Shown here: piece after piece, positions 6,885-13,744 of the stretch
Numbering within the stretch: position 1 is the stretch's first letter
How the letters are laid out: every line of letters begins with the position of its first letter
NCBI GenBank assembly: GCA_036558305.1
Contig: DATBFX010000472.1
Span: forward strand, 1 to 19,883
Direction of reading: 5' to 3'
From: DATBFX01 sp036558305
Lineage (GTDB): Bacteria; Chloroflexota; Chloroflexia; Thermomicrobiales; UBA6265
Length of the DNA stretch: 19,883 nt
Position numbers and translations under genes: made by a program
Notes under the pieces: model-generated
Told to the model about the DNA's origin: nothing
Seen by the model: the letters and a program-made list of their open reading frames with translations, nothing else
Database searches by the model: none

Positions 6885-7732
6885 AAGGCGCGGCATCCGA
6901 CGATCGACGGCTCTCAGCCGTAAAGTACCTCGCGATCGGGTCGATCCTGATCCCCTTTTTCGTGCTCTTTCTCTTCCCGTTCGCAATCATGATCTCGACG
7001 TCGCTGAAGACGAACAAGGAAGTCTACCGGCAACCGCCGACGCTGGTGCCGGACACGTTCATGTGGAGCAACTACCGCGACATCTGGAGCGAAGCGCCGC
7101 TGGCGACGTACTTTCGCAACAGTCTCATCATCGGCCTCGGCACGGCGGTGCTGGCGCTCGTCCTCGCGATCCCGGCGGCGTACGCGCTGGCGCGCTTTAC
7201 GTTCAAGTTTCGGCAGGTCTATCTCTTCACGCTGCTCGTGATCCAGATGTTCTCGCCGATCATCATCATTCTGGCGCTGTTCAAGGTCGTCTCGACCTAT
7301 CACCTCCTCGACAGTCTGACGACGCTGATCGTGATCAACGCGGCGTTCGGGTTGAGCTACGCCGTCTGGCTCCTGACCGGCTATTTCCAGTCGATCCCGG
7401 CCGAGATCGAGGAGGCGGCGATGATGGACGGGACCTCGCGGCTGCACGCGATCATGGCGATGACGATGCCGCTCTCCTGGCCGGGGATCGTGGCGGCGGC
7501 CATTTTCACCTTCATGGGTGCCTGGAACGAGTTCCTCTTCGCGCTCACCTTCATCTCCGACGAGAACAAGATCCCGATCACGGTCGGCCTTTTCCAGTTC
7601 GTCGGGCACTTCCGGGTCGAATGGAACTACCTGATGGCCGCGTCGCTGATCACGACGGCGATCGTCCTGGTGCTCTTCCTGACCGTGCAGAAGCACCTGA
7701 CGCGCGGGTTGCTCGGGGGAGGGGTGAAGTGA
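6881..7732 (+). CDS. Sugar ABC transporter permease, MalG/UgpE type
   Basis: 283-residue partner permease. The first helix is at about 16-38 ('YLAIGSILIPFFVLFLFPFA'), followed by five more. The EAA loop is at about 175-199 ('EIEEAAMMDGTSRLHAIMAM' followed by TMPLSWPG). Its ATG overlaps the upstream permease stop, indicating coupling. The TGA at 7730-7732 is directly followed by the GTGGCAA array, so the repeat begins at the very first base after the gene. Together with the binding protein, MalF-like permease and ATPase it forms a complete importer. Confidence 0.93.
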   Translation: MKGAASDDRRLSAVKYLAIGSILIPFFVLFLFPFAIMISTSLKTNKEVYRQPPTLVPDTFMWSNYRDIWSEAPLATYFRNSLIIGLGTAVLALVLAIPAAYALARFTFKFRQVYLFTLLVIQMFSPIIIILALFKVVSTYHLLDSLTTLIVINAAFGLSYAVWLLTGYFQSIPAEIEEAAMMDGTSRLHAIMAMTMPLSWPGIVAAAIFTFMGAWNEFLFALTFISDENKIPITVGLFQFVGHFRVEWNYLMAASLITTAIVLVLFLTVQKHLTRGLLGGGVK

Positions 7733-7848
7733 GTGGCAAGTGGCAAGTGGCAAGTGGCAAGTGCCGAGTGCCGCCAGACGCGTCGCCCGTGCTTGGAGCT
7801 CGTAACTTGCCACTTGCCACTTGCCACTTGCCACTTGCCACTTGCCAC
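7733..7848. repeat. Converging GTGGCAA heptamer array
   Basis: Four tandem copies of GTGGCAA run from 7733 to 7760, continued by a partial GTG. After about 43 bases of unrelated sequence, six tandem copies of its reverse complement TTGCCAC run from 7807 to 7848. The two arms can pair over about 31 bases to make a large hairpin or cruciform. The array starts immediately after the permease stop and ends 10 bases before the ATPase ATG. In-frame GTGs inside it could mislead gene callers into a 42-residue false extension of the ATPase. Confidence 0.95.
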
Positions 7849-7858
7849 TGAGGGCGCC

Positions 7859-8986
7859 ATGTCTACCGTCGTCTGCCGCAACCTGACGAAGCTGTTTGGA
7901 CAGGCGTACGCCGTGCGCGAGCTGAACCTCGAGATCGGCGACGGGGAGTTCGTCGTGCTCGTCGGGCCGTCGGGATGCGGCAAAACGACGACGTTGCGGA
8001 TGATCGCCGGGTTGGAGCGGGTGACCAGCGGCGAGATCTACCTCAACGGCAAACTCGTCAATGCGACGCCACCGCGCCATCGCGACATTGCCGTGGTCTT
8101 TCAGAATTACGCGCTCTATCCGCACAAGACGGTCGCCGGCAACCTCTCCTACGCGCTGAAACTGCGCAAGACCTCGAAGCAGGAGATCGCGGCGCGGGTG
8201 CGCCGGGTCGCCGAAATGCTGGGGATCGCCCACCTGTTGGAGCGGATGCCGCACGAGTTGTCGGGCGGGCAGCGGCAGCGGGTCGCGCTCGGCCGGGCGA
8301 TCGTCCGCGAACCGCAGCTCTACCTGATGGACGAACCGCTCTCCAACCTCGATGCCAAACTCCGCTTGCAGACGCGCGGCGAAATCGTCCGGCTCCAGCG
8401 GCGGCTCGGGACGACGACGATCTACGTCACCCACGACCAGGTCGAGGCGATGACGATGGGGGACCGGATCGTCGTCATGCACGACGGGCTCGTCCAGCAG
8501 GTCGGCACACCGGCCACGCTCTACAACCACCCGAGTAACCTCTTCGTCGCCGGATTCCTCGGCAGTCCCGCGATGAACTTCTTCGACGGCGAGCTGTCGA
8601 CCGCGAACGGCGACCCCGTCGTGCGAGCCCCATTCGGTACCATCCCGATTGCGCCGGAGACCGCGGCGGCGCTCCGCCAGACCGCGGGGGACGAACGACA
8701 GGTGGTCTGCGGCGTTCGGCCGGAGGATGTCGCGTTGTCGGCCGTGACCGCGACGGCGGTCGGCGCCACGAACGGGATGCCGCAGGCCACGGTCGACCTG
8801 GTCGAACTGGTCGGCTCCGACAGCTACGTGAGTCTCACCCGCGACGATGTCTTGCTCCAATCGCGGGTGCCGGCCGACCAGGAGTGGCGCGAGGGCCAAC
8901 GGGTCGGACTCGCCTTCAACCCGCGCAAACTGCACTTCTTTTCCAAACGCACGGGGGCCAATCTCGCCGGCGGTCTGACGTCGTGA
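7859..8986 (+). CDS. Sugar ABC transporter ATP-binding protein, MalK/UgpC type
   Basis: 375-residue ATPase that powers the importer. Walker A GPSGCGKTT is at 36-44, the Q-loop Gln at 82, signature LSGGQ at 134-138, Walker B LYLMDEP at 154-160, D-loop SNLD just after, and the switch His at 192. Residues from about 240 onward form the MalK-type TOBE/OB regulatory domain ('VCGVRPEDVAL', 'LVELVGSDSYVSL'). The start is the ATG at 7859 with a short GAGGG upstream; the in-frame GTG at 7733 lies in the heptamer array and would add a repeat-encoded peptide foreign to the family. Full catalytic set, so functional. A dedicated ATPase next to its permeases suggests it serves this importer alone. Confidence 0.95.
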   Translation: MSTVVCRNLTKLFGQAYAVRELNLEIGDGEFVVLVGPSGCGKTTTLRMIAGLERVTSGEIYLNGKLVNATPPRHRDIAVVFQNYALYPHKTVAGNLSYALKLRKTSKQEIAARVRRVAEMLGIAHLLERMPHELSGGQRQRVALGRAIVREPQLYLMDEPLSNLDAKLRLQTRGEIVRLQRRLGTTTIYVTHDQVEAMTMGDRIVVMHDGLVQQVGTPATLYNHPSNLFVAGFLGSPAMNFFDGELSTANGDPVVRAPFGTIPIAPETAAALRQTAGDERQVVCGVRPEDVALSAVTATAVGATNGMPQATVDLVELVGSDSYVSLTRDDVLLQSRVPADQEWREGQRVGLAFNPRKLHFFSKRTGANLAGGLTS

Positions 8987-9025
8987 GCGGTCGGTGACGA
9001 GAACCGCGGCGGGCGCCGCCTGGCA

Positions 9026-9211
9026 TCAATACCACGCGGCGTCCTCCCAGGTCGGTTCGTCGTCGAGCGAATCCGGTCCAATCGACCGGATCGACGCCGC
9101 GTAATGGGAGACGGCGACGTCCCCGTCCGGACGCCGAGCAGGCAACTCGGACAGAACCGCGATCGTCACCACGAGCGGTGTCTCGAACGTCGGTACGGTT
9201 GCGATCAGCAT
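9026..9211 (-). CDS. 61-residue hypothetical protein
   Basis: Short protein starting 'MLIATVPTFETPLVVTIAVL' and ending 'TWEDAAWY'. GAGGAG lies six bases before the ATG, a strong sign that it is translated. The N-terminal 22 residues are hydrophobic but contain Glu and Pro and do not make a clear membrane helix; the C-terminal half is acidic and ends in aromatic residues. It is the third gene of the unit 82-aa protein, cupin, 61-aa protein, and follows the cupin stop by 53 bases with a strong hairpin between. Similarity to no family is recognised. Confidence 0.7.
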   Translation of the reverse strand: MLIATVPTFETPLVVTIAVLSELPARRPDGDVAVSHYAASIRSIGPDSLDDEPTWEDAAWY

Positions 9212-9230
9212 GGCAGACTCCTCGGTGATG

Positions 9231-9256
9231 CGCCCCCGGCCCGGCGGCCGGGGGCG
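9231..9256 (-). terminator. Intercistronic hairpin after the cupin gene
   Basis: CGCCCCCGGCC (9231-9241) pairs perfectly with GGCCGGGGGCG (9246-9256) around a 4-base loop, one of the most stable stems in the window. It sits between the cupin stop (9265-9267) and the SD of the 61-residue gene and is not followed by a T-tract, so it may act as a partial terminator or an mRNA processing and stability element. Confidence 0.55.
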
Positions 9257-9264
9257 CGGGCGAT

Positions 9265-9744
9265 CTACTCGGGCAAGGGACCGAGGATCTCGATGCCGTA
9301 GCGACCGGCCGCCGCCAACAGCGCGTCCATGTCCGGCGGCCCGGCCGGCGGTTCGACGCTGCTCAACTCGGCGACGAATCCCTCGAACCCGCCCGGGGCG
9401 GCGAGGAGGAGCGAGCGCGACGGCACGTCTCCCTCGGTCCGGAACCCGTGCGGAATGTCGCGCGGCAGGAAAGCGAAGCCGCCCGGCCCCAGCACCCAGG
9501 ACCGCCCCTCGCTAAAGAAGCGGATCTCCCCTTCCAGCAGATAGAAGGCTTCGTCCTCGTTGCGGTGGACGTGGTAGGGCGAGCCGAGACCGGGCGGCAC
9601 GACCTGCTCGATCAGCCCGAGCGCGCCCCCGGTCTGGGTGGCGTCGGCCCGGCGCCAAACCCGGCAACCCAGGAACCACCGCGCGGCGTTCTCGTCCAGT
9701 GCGTTCAGGTACGGTTCGACGGTCGAAGCGACGGCAGCGTTCAC
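9265..9744 (-). CDS. Cupin-domain protein, quercetin-dioxygenase-like
   Basis: 159-residue soluble single-domain cupin. Motif 1 is complete: 'GSPYHVHRNEDEAFYLLEG' supplies His58, His60 and Glu65. Motif 2 'GPGGFAFLPRDIPHGF' supplies His99. These four ligands are the usual set for Fe/Mn/Ni binding, so an enzyme (dioxygenase or isomerase) is plausible, though the substrate cannot be read. The start is GTG at 9744 with GAGGAGG five bases upstream; the longer frame to 10104 runs through a separate 82-residue gene and is rejected. It sits in the TetR-linked minus-strand unit, 73 bases after the 82-residue gene. Confidence 0.9.
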   Translation of the reverse strand: MNAAVASTVEPYLNALDENAARWFLGCRVWRRADATQTGGALGLIEQVVPPGLGSPYHVHRNEDEAFYLLEGEIRFFSEGRSWVLGPGGFAFLPRDIPHGFRTEGDVPSRSLLLAAPGGFEGFVAELSSVEPPAGPPDMDALLAAAGRYGIEILGPLPE

Positions 9745-9817
9745 GTTGATCCTCCTCGTTCCAGTCATCCGATTCCCTCGCCGCGTCCGCCGCGGCCGAG
9801 ACCGACCGGCGCGCGCC

Positions 9818-10066
9818 TCACGCCGGGACGTGCCGACCCACAACCGCCACGAACCCGCGGCCGAGCGTGCGCCACGCGCCGGCCAGGTATCCGATCGCGG
9901 GCAGACCCGGTTTCCGTACCGGAATCGCCCGATGCCACGGCGCGGACGATCCCTCGGCCCGGCCGGCCGCCTTCGCCAGGCGCCGCAGTTCCGCCGCGGC
10001 GATCTTGCGTTCGTTGTCCCGTCGCCTGCTGTCGGCGACCATCCCGTGCAGACCCTGGTTGACCAC
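9818..10066 (-). CDS. 82-residue hypothetical protein
   Basis: Begins with GTG preceded by GGGGAGG at six bases, so translation is well supported. Residues 1-35 ('MVADSRRRDNERKIAAAELR') form a charged amphipathic helix. Residues 55-80 ('PAIGYLAGAWRTLGRGFVAV') could be a weak membrane-associated or amphipathic segment. It is the first gene of the divergent unit facing the TetR gene and lies directly downstream of the perfect palindrome at 10098-10112, so it is the most direct candidate target of that regulator. Similar short proteins are, from memory, common and uncharacterised in Thermomicrobia and Actinobacteria. No function assigned. Confidence 0.72.
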   Translation of the reverse strand: MVNQGLHGMVADSRRRDNERKIAAAELRRLAKAAGRAEGSSAPWHRAIPVRKPGLPAIGYLAGAWRTLGRGFVAVVGRHVPA

Positions 10067-10097
10067 GGCGATCCTCCCCGGGGGCTTCCCATATCAC

Positions 10098-10112
10098 GAT
10101 ACACGGTGTATC
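10098..10112. promoter_or_regulatory. Probable TetR operator O1 (perfect palindrome)
   Basis: GATACAC and GTGTATC are exact reverse complements around one G. The palindrome lies 31 bases before the GTG of the 82-residue gene and in the divergent gap to the TetR gene. The 17-base stretch ACACGGTGTATCATGAA (10101-10117) recurs with two changes at 10166-10182. Confidence 0.75.
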
Positions 10113-10126
10113 ATGAACGTGACAGC

Positions 10127-10155
10127 AGCCTACACCCTGGCGGGGCCGTTGTCAA
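10127..10155 (-). promoter_or_regulatory. Promoter of the 82-aa/cupin/61-aa unit
   Basis: On the minus strand a perfect TTGACA (10150-10155) is followed after 17 bases by TAGGCT (10127-10132), a weaker -10. Operator O1 lies just downstream of it and O2 just upstream, so the two sites bracket this promoter. Confidence 0.5.
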
Positions 10156-10162
10156 TATCCGA

Positions 10163-10177
10163 GGAACACGATGTTTC
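10163..10177. promoter_or_regulatory. Probable TetR operator O2 (degenerate palindrome)
   Basis: An imperfect version of O1, with five of seven arm positions symmetric. The 17-base stretch ACACGATGTTTCATGAA at 10166-10182 matches 15 of 17 bases of the copy at 10101-10117, 65 bases away. It lies 22 bases before the TetR ATG, fitting negative autoregulation. Confidence 0.6.
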
Positions 10178-10199
10178 ATGAATTTAGGGGGATGCGCTC

Positions 10200-10802
10200 A
10201 TGACACGGAAATACGAACTCAAGCGGCGGGCGGAACAGCAGGCGGCGACGCGGCAGCGGATCGTCGAGGCGACGGTGGCGCTGCACGAGGCGATCGGCGG
10301 CGAGGCGACGACCATCGCCGCAATCGCCGAGCGCGCCGGCGTCGGTCGCCTCACCGTCTACCGCCACTTCCCCGACGAGCGGGCGCTGCTCACCGCCTGC
10401 ACCGGCCACTACCTGGCGCTCAACCCGCCGCCCGATCCGGCCGCCTGGGCCGGCATCGCCGATCCCGCGACCCGTCTCCGCGTGGCGCTGGGGGAGGCGT
10501 ACGTCTACTACCGCCGGACCGCGGGGATGTTGGCGAGAGCCGAACAAGAAGCGCCGACCAACCCGATCCTCGCCGATCTGATGGCGCCGTTTGCCGCCTT
10601 CTGGGAGAGCGTGCGCGATGGGCTGGTCCAGGGCTGGGGATGCGCCGATGCCCCCGAGCCGATCCTGGTAGCGGCCGTCGGCCACGCTCTGGCGTTCTCG
10701 ACCTGGCGCTCGCTGGTGCAGGAGCAGGGTTTGGAGGATGGGCAGGCGGCCGACCTCATGGTCGCCCTTGTCCGCTGCGCCCCGTGGCACGACGACACGT
10801 GA
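10200..10802 (+). CDS. TetR/AcrR-family transcriptional regulator
   Basis: 200-residue regulator. Residues 16-62 form the TetR DNA-binding domain: 'RQRIVEATVALHEAIGGEAT', 'IAAIAERAGVGRLTVYRHF', with the typical 'TVYRHFPDERALL' ending. The remaining helices (about 75-195) form the variable ligand pocket and dimer face ('YVYYRRTAGMLARAEQEAP' is typical). AGGGGG lies nine bases before the ATG. It is divergent from the 82-aa/cupin/61-aa unit, with two related operator-like sites in the gap, so local repression relieved by a small molecule handled by the cupin is a reasonable model. The ligand is unknown. Confidence 0.92.
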   Translation: MTRKYELKRRAEQQAATRQRIVEATVALHEAIGGEATTIAAIAERAGVGRLTVYRHFPDERALLTACTGHYLALNPPPDPAAWAGIADPATRLRVALGEAYVYYRRTAGMLARAEQEAPTNPILADLMAPFAAFWESVRDGLVQGWGCADAPEPILVAAVGHALAFSTWRSLVQEQGLEDGQAADLMVALVRCAPWHDDT

Positions 10803-10905
10803 CGGTTTCGGCGGCGGATTGACCGGCGCCGGGACACTCGTCGGCACCCCGTTTGCGGCCGTCCGGTCCCAAGGATCACTCCGTCATCCAGACGTAGCGC
10901 GTGAT

Positions 10906-10923
10906 GTCCTGCAAATGCAGGAC
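10906..10923. promoter_or_regulatory. Palindrome upstream of the cell-wall hydrolase gene
   Basis: GTCCTGC (10906-10912) and GCAGGAC (10917-10923) are perfect complements around AAAT. It lies 87 bases before the hydrolase ATG and could be an operator or a leader hairpin. No protein is suggested by the sequence, and no clear promoter was found in the 208-base gap. Confidence 0.4.
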
Positions 10924-11010
10924 GCACCCCGTGCCCGGCGCCGCTATCGTGGTGCCGGTTGGACGGCTGTCCCTGGCGACATTGACTCACGACGAAGGAG
11001 CACGTGTCTG

Positions 11011-12528
11011 ATGAGCATGCGCCCGCTTGATCCGCTGGTCGGTGCGCCGCGCGGCGATCCCGAAAGGGCGATTGCCTTCGCCAACGACAGCGGTTGCTCC
11101 AGGCCCGCCAACGTGAAGCGGTTCGTTGAGGAGGTGTACCGTCTGGCGCCGCGGGTGGGTCTGGACCCGGCCATCGCGGTCGCCAAAGCGGCGAACGAGA
11201 CCGGCGACCCCGAAGGTCGCGGCGTCTTCGTCTCGTTCTGGTGGGTCAACCGCCTCAACCCGGCCGGGTTGGGGATCACCGGCGACCCCGACGAGAACGA
11301 GCGCAGCCCGACCTTTGCCGACGGCACCGAGGCGGCGCGGGCGATGGTGGCCCACCTCTATGCCTACGCCGTCGGCGACCCGGACGAGAGCCCCGTCGCC
11401 GAGTTGCGCGGGGTCGACCCCAGGCGGGAGGCATTTCTCGCGGCGGGGCTCAGGTTCGGCTTCGCCGAGACGATCCAAGACCTCGCGGGGACGTGGGCCG
11501 TCGCCGCGGACGACGCCGAGGGCACCTGCGCCCGCGGCAACGCCATCTGGTCCGACCTACCGGACGTCGACCCAGGAGATGACGACATGGACACCAGGCA
11601 TCCCAAGTTCCTCATCGTCGCCGGTCACCGCAACACCGGCGACTCCGGCGGCCCCCACGAGGCCGAACGGACGCCGGCCCTGGCCCGCGCCCACCGCGAC
11701 GCGATCCGCGACGCCGGCTTTGAGGTGCACTACTTGCAAGAAGAGGACGGCGACGACGACCCGGACTTCACCAACGGCGGCCTCGACGACGTCGGCCGCC
11801 TCTGCCGCGACTTCATGGCGGACCGCGACGGCTTCTGGGTCATGATCGACTGCCACTACGCCGACGACGGCGGTCCCAACGGCGTCTTTGCCATCTACCC
11901 GATGAGCGACGGCTTAGCCACGCTCGTCGGCGGCGACCAGTCGCCCGACGCCCAGGGCAACAACCCCCTCGACGAGCAGTTCGGCGTGCTTGCCGCCACG
12001 CACATCGCGCAAACCACCGGGTTACCCCTGCGCAGCACGGGCGGCATGAAGAGAGACGGCCTGATGGCCGAGGACCACACCGGCGTCGGTCTCGAAGGGT
12101 CGCGGTTGGCGATGTTCGCCTACACCGTCTCGTTGCAGCCGCGGGCGGTCCGCCTGGTGATCGAGCACGGCGATGGCGTGTTCGATGCCGACATCATCGA
12201 GCAGGACGACTTTACCGAGAAGGCCTCGGCGGGACTGGCGGCCGCGGTCCGCGAGATGTGGGGCGGGGACGATAACGGGCACCCCAACTGCGAGTTGGTT
12301 CGCTTTACCAGCAATCGTACCTTCCACACCCAAACCGGTGCCCTCGGTCGGAATGAACCGAAAACGGCGAGCGACGTCGTCAGGCACTTTACCGCGGGTC
12401 AGACGGTCGTCTGCGACGGGTTGTCCCACTGCGATTCGGCCTTCGGCGACGACCGCTGGGTGCACATTGCCGGTGCCAACGGGGCCTGGATCCACAGCTC
12501 GGGCATCGACGAAGATCCCGGGACGTAA
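11011..12528 (+). CDS. Three-part peptidoglycan hydrolase: glucosaminidase-like, amidase_3-like, SH3-like
   Basis: 505 residues in three modules. Residues 30-165 resemble endo-beta-N-acetylglucosaminidase domains ('FVEEVYRLAPRVGLDPAIAV', 'NPAGLGITGD'), with Glu63 as the likely catalytic acid. Residues 197-418 match amidase_3 (N-acetylmuramoyl-L-alanine amidase): zinc ligands His206, Glu217 or Glu219 and His282, and Glu385 in 'VRLVIEHGDG', followed by the terminal helix. Residues 428-498 form a bacterial SH3-like wall-binding domain ('RHFTAGQTVVCDGLSH', 'DRWVHIAGANGAWIHSSGID'). There is no signal peptide or membrane helix, as in phage endolysins, but no phage genes surround it. AAGGAG is ten bases before the ATG. 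It would cut glycan strands and the sugar-peptide bond. Confidence 0.85.
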   Translation: MSMRPLDPLVGAPRGDPERAIAFANDSGCSRPANVKRFVEEVYRLAPRVGLDPAIAVAKAANETGDPEGRGVFVSFWWVNRLNPAGLGITGDPDENERSPTFADGTEAARAMVAHLYAYAVGDPDESPVAELRGVDPRREAFLAAGLRFGFAETIQDLAGTWAVAADDAEGTCARGNAIWSDLPDVDPGDDDMDTRHPKFLIVAGHRNTGDSGGPHEAERTPALARAHRDAIRDAGFEVHYLQEEDGDDDPDFTNGGLDDVGRLCRDFMADRDGFWVMIDCHYADDGGPNGVFAIYPMSDGLATLVGGDQSPDAQGNNPLDEQFGVLAATHIAQTTGLPLRSTGGMKRDGLMAEDHTGVGLEGSRLAMFAYTVSLQPRAVRLVIEHGDGVFDADIIEQDDFTEKASAGLAAAVREMWGGDDNGHPNCELVRFTSNRTFHTQTGALGRNEPKTASDVVRHFTAGQTVVCDGLSHCDSAFGDDRWVHIAGANGAWIHSSGIDEDPGT

Positions 12529-12724
12529 GCAGGGCGCGATTCATGCGGGCGGTCCGGGCCAACACCAACGGTTCGGCCCCGGGCCGCCAAACCGCCGGAC
12601 GAACCTGGCACCCAGGGTCGCCCCGTCCGCGGTGCCCCCGTTCGTCGCCCAGAAGTGCGTCTACTACAATCGGTGGGGCCGGCGCGCCGTCGCCGCCGAA
12701 CCGCTCGCGTCGGGGAGGAATGCC

Positions 12725-13603
12725 ATGCGTCGCCCGCCGCCCCTGCTCCCGTGCCTTCTCCTCGCCGGCTTGCTGGCCGCCGGGACGTGCGCGCCGCGGG
12801 TCGATGCCCAGGGCACGGCCGCACCCGACGAGTCGCCGGTGCTCCTGGCCCCCCTGGCGTTCGGGCGGGTACCGGAGTTGCCCGCGGCACCGGTCGAACT
12901 CGCGCTGATCCGCGTCAGCGCCGCGCCCGACACCAGCGTCGACTTCCCGCCATTGCCGGGCCCGGTCCTGGCCGCGGTCGAGCAAGGCGCCTTCGCCGTC
13001 CACACCCCCGACCAGGTCAAGGTGCTGACCCCTGAGATGACCGGAGAACCGAGCCAGCAATTGCCTACACCGGGACCAGACTTCACCCTGGAGCCGGACG
13101 ACATCCTCCTGGCGCCGGACAGCGCCTCCCTCACCCTGCGCAACACGGGCACCGTCTCGGCCGACGCCTTGCTGGCCGCGATCGTGCCAGACGGAACGCC
13201 GCTGCCGAGCGTCTCGCAGCCCGGCGTGACCGTCCGCGTGCTCACCTCGGGCGTCGTCGACGACGTGCCGACCGGCCGCGTCATGCTGGTTCTGGGCCGA
13301 TACAGCCTGCCGCCGGGCGCGAGCGCCGATCGCGACGGTGCGAACCGCGGTCCCGTCCTTGGCTACGCCGAGGACGGCGCCATCGACTACACGCTCGTCC
13401 AGGGGCAGGCCGACATCGTCGCCGCCACCGACGGCACGCCGACCGCGGCGTCCGGTACCGCAACGACCCTGACGCGCGGCGACGGCGTCGTCGAAGAGAC
13501 CGGCGCGGTGGGCGAATTGCGCAACGAGTCCGGCGCCCCCGCCTCCGCGCTGTTCTTCCTCGTCACCCCGGTCGCGACGGCCTTGATCGTCTGGGCAACT
13601 TAG
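12725..13603 (+). CDS. Secreted double-cupin-like protein with degenerate metal sites
   Basis: 292 residues. A Sec signal (1-29, ending RVDAQ) includes cysteines but no good lipobox. The mature part is an internal duplication: 'SLTLRNTGTVSADALLAAIV' (135-154) parallels 'VGELRNESGAPASALFFLVT' (262-281), each closing a cupin-like barrel that begins near 58 and 168. Neither half has HxH...E ligands, so this is probably a structural or binding cupin related to the single-domain secreted cupin at 59-547. GGAGG lies six bases before the ATG; the frame extends upstream into the hydrolase region, but without a plausible start. Function unknown. Confidence 0.75.
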   Translation: MRRPPPLLPCLLLAGLLAAGTCAPRVDAQGTAAPDESPVLLAPLAFGRVPELPAAPVELALIRVSAAPDTSVDFPPLPGPVLAAVEQGAFAVHTPDQVKVLTPEMTGEPSQQLPTPGPDFTLEPDDILLAPDSASLTLRNTGTVSADALLAAIVPDGTPLPSVSQPGVTVRVLTSGVVDDVPTGRVMLVLGRYSLPPGASADRDGANRGPVLGYAEDGAIDYTLVQGQADIVAATDGTPTAASGTATTLTRGDGVVEETGAVGELRNESGAPASALFFLVTPVATALIVWAT

Positions 13604-13649
13604 GGCGCGTTGCGGAGGGGATGACCGCGTGGTTCCGTAAGGGCAGACC

Positions 13650-13670
13650 GGGTGCCCTCTGGGCGGTGCC
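13650..13670 (+). repeat. 21-base intergenic repeat, copy 1
   Basis: The 21 bases beginning GGGTGCCCTCTGGGCG are repeated with one change at 19594-19614. Both copies are intergenic. This copy lies between two converging genes, close to a short GGGCGG/CCGCCC stem (13661-13675). Confidence 0.6.
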
Positions 13671-13744
13671 CGCCCTGTCACGACGAGACGGGCCCGCCGG
13701 CTCGTACCTGCTTCTCTGGGAAACCGTCCGAGCGGGCTTCGACG

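Noticed and set aside
7733..7848. CRISPR array
   Set aside because: Units are contiguous heptamers with no unique spacers, and the second half is inverted.
6914..8935. Very long open frame on the minus strand across the permease and ATPase genes
   Set aside because: It mirrors the coding strand, is rich in Arg/Asp/His without domains, and runs through the heptamer array. The plus-strand genes carry all family motifs.
11011..12528. Prophage lysis module
   Set aside because: No holin, tail, capsid, integrase or attachment site is visible nearby; neighbours are regulators and exported proteins.
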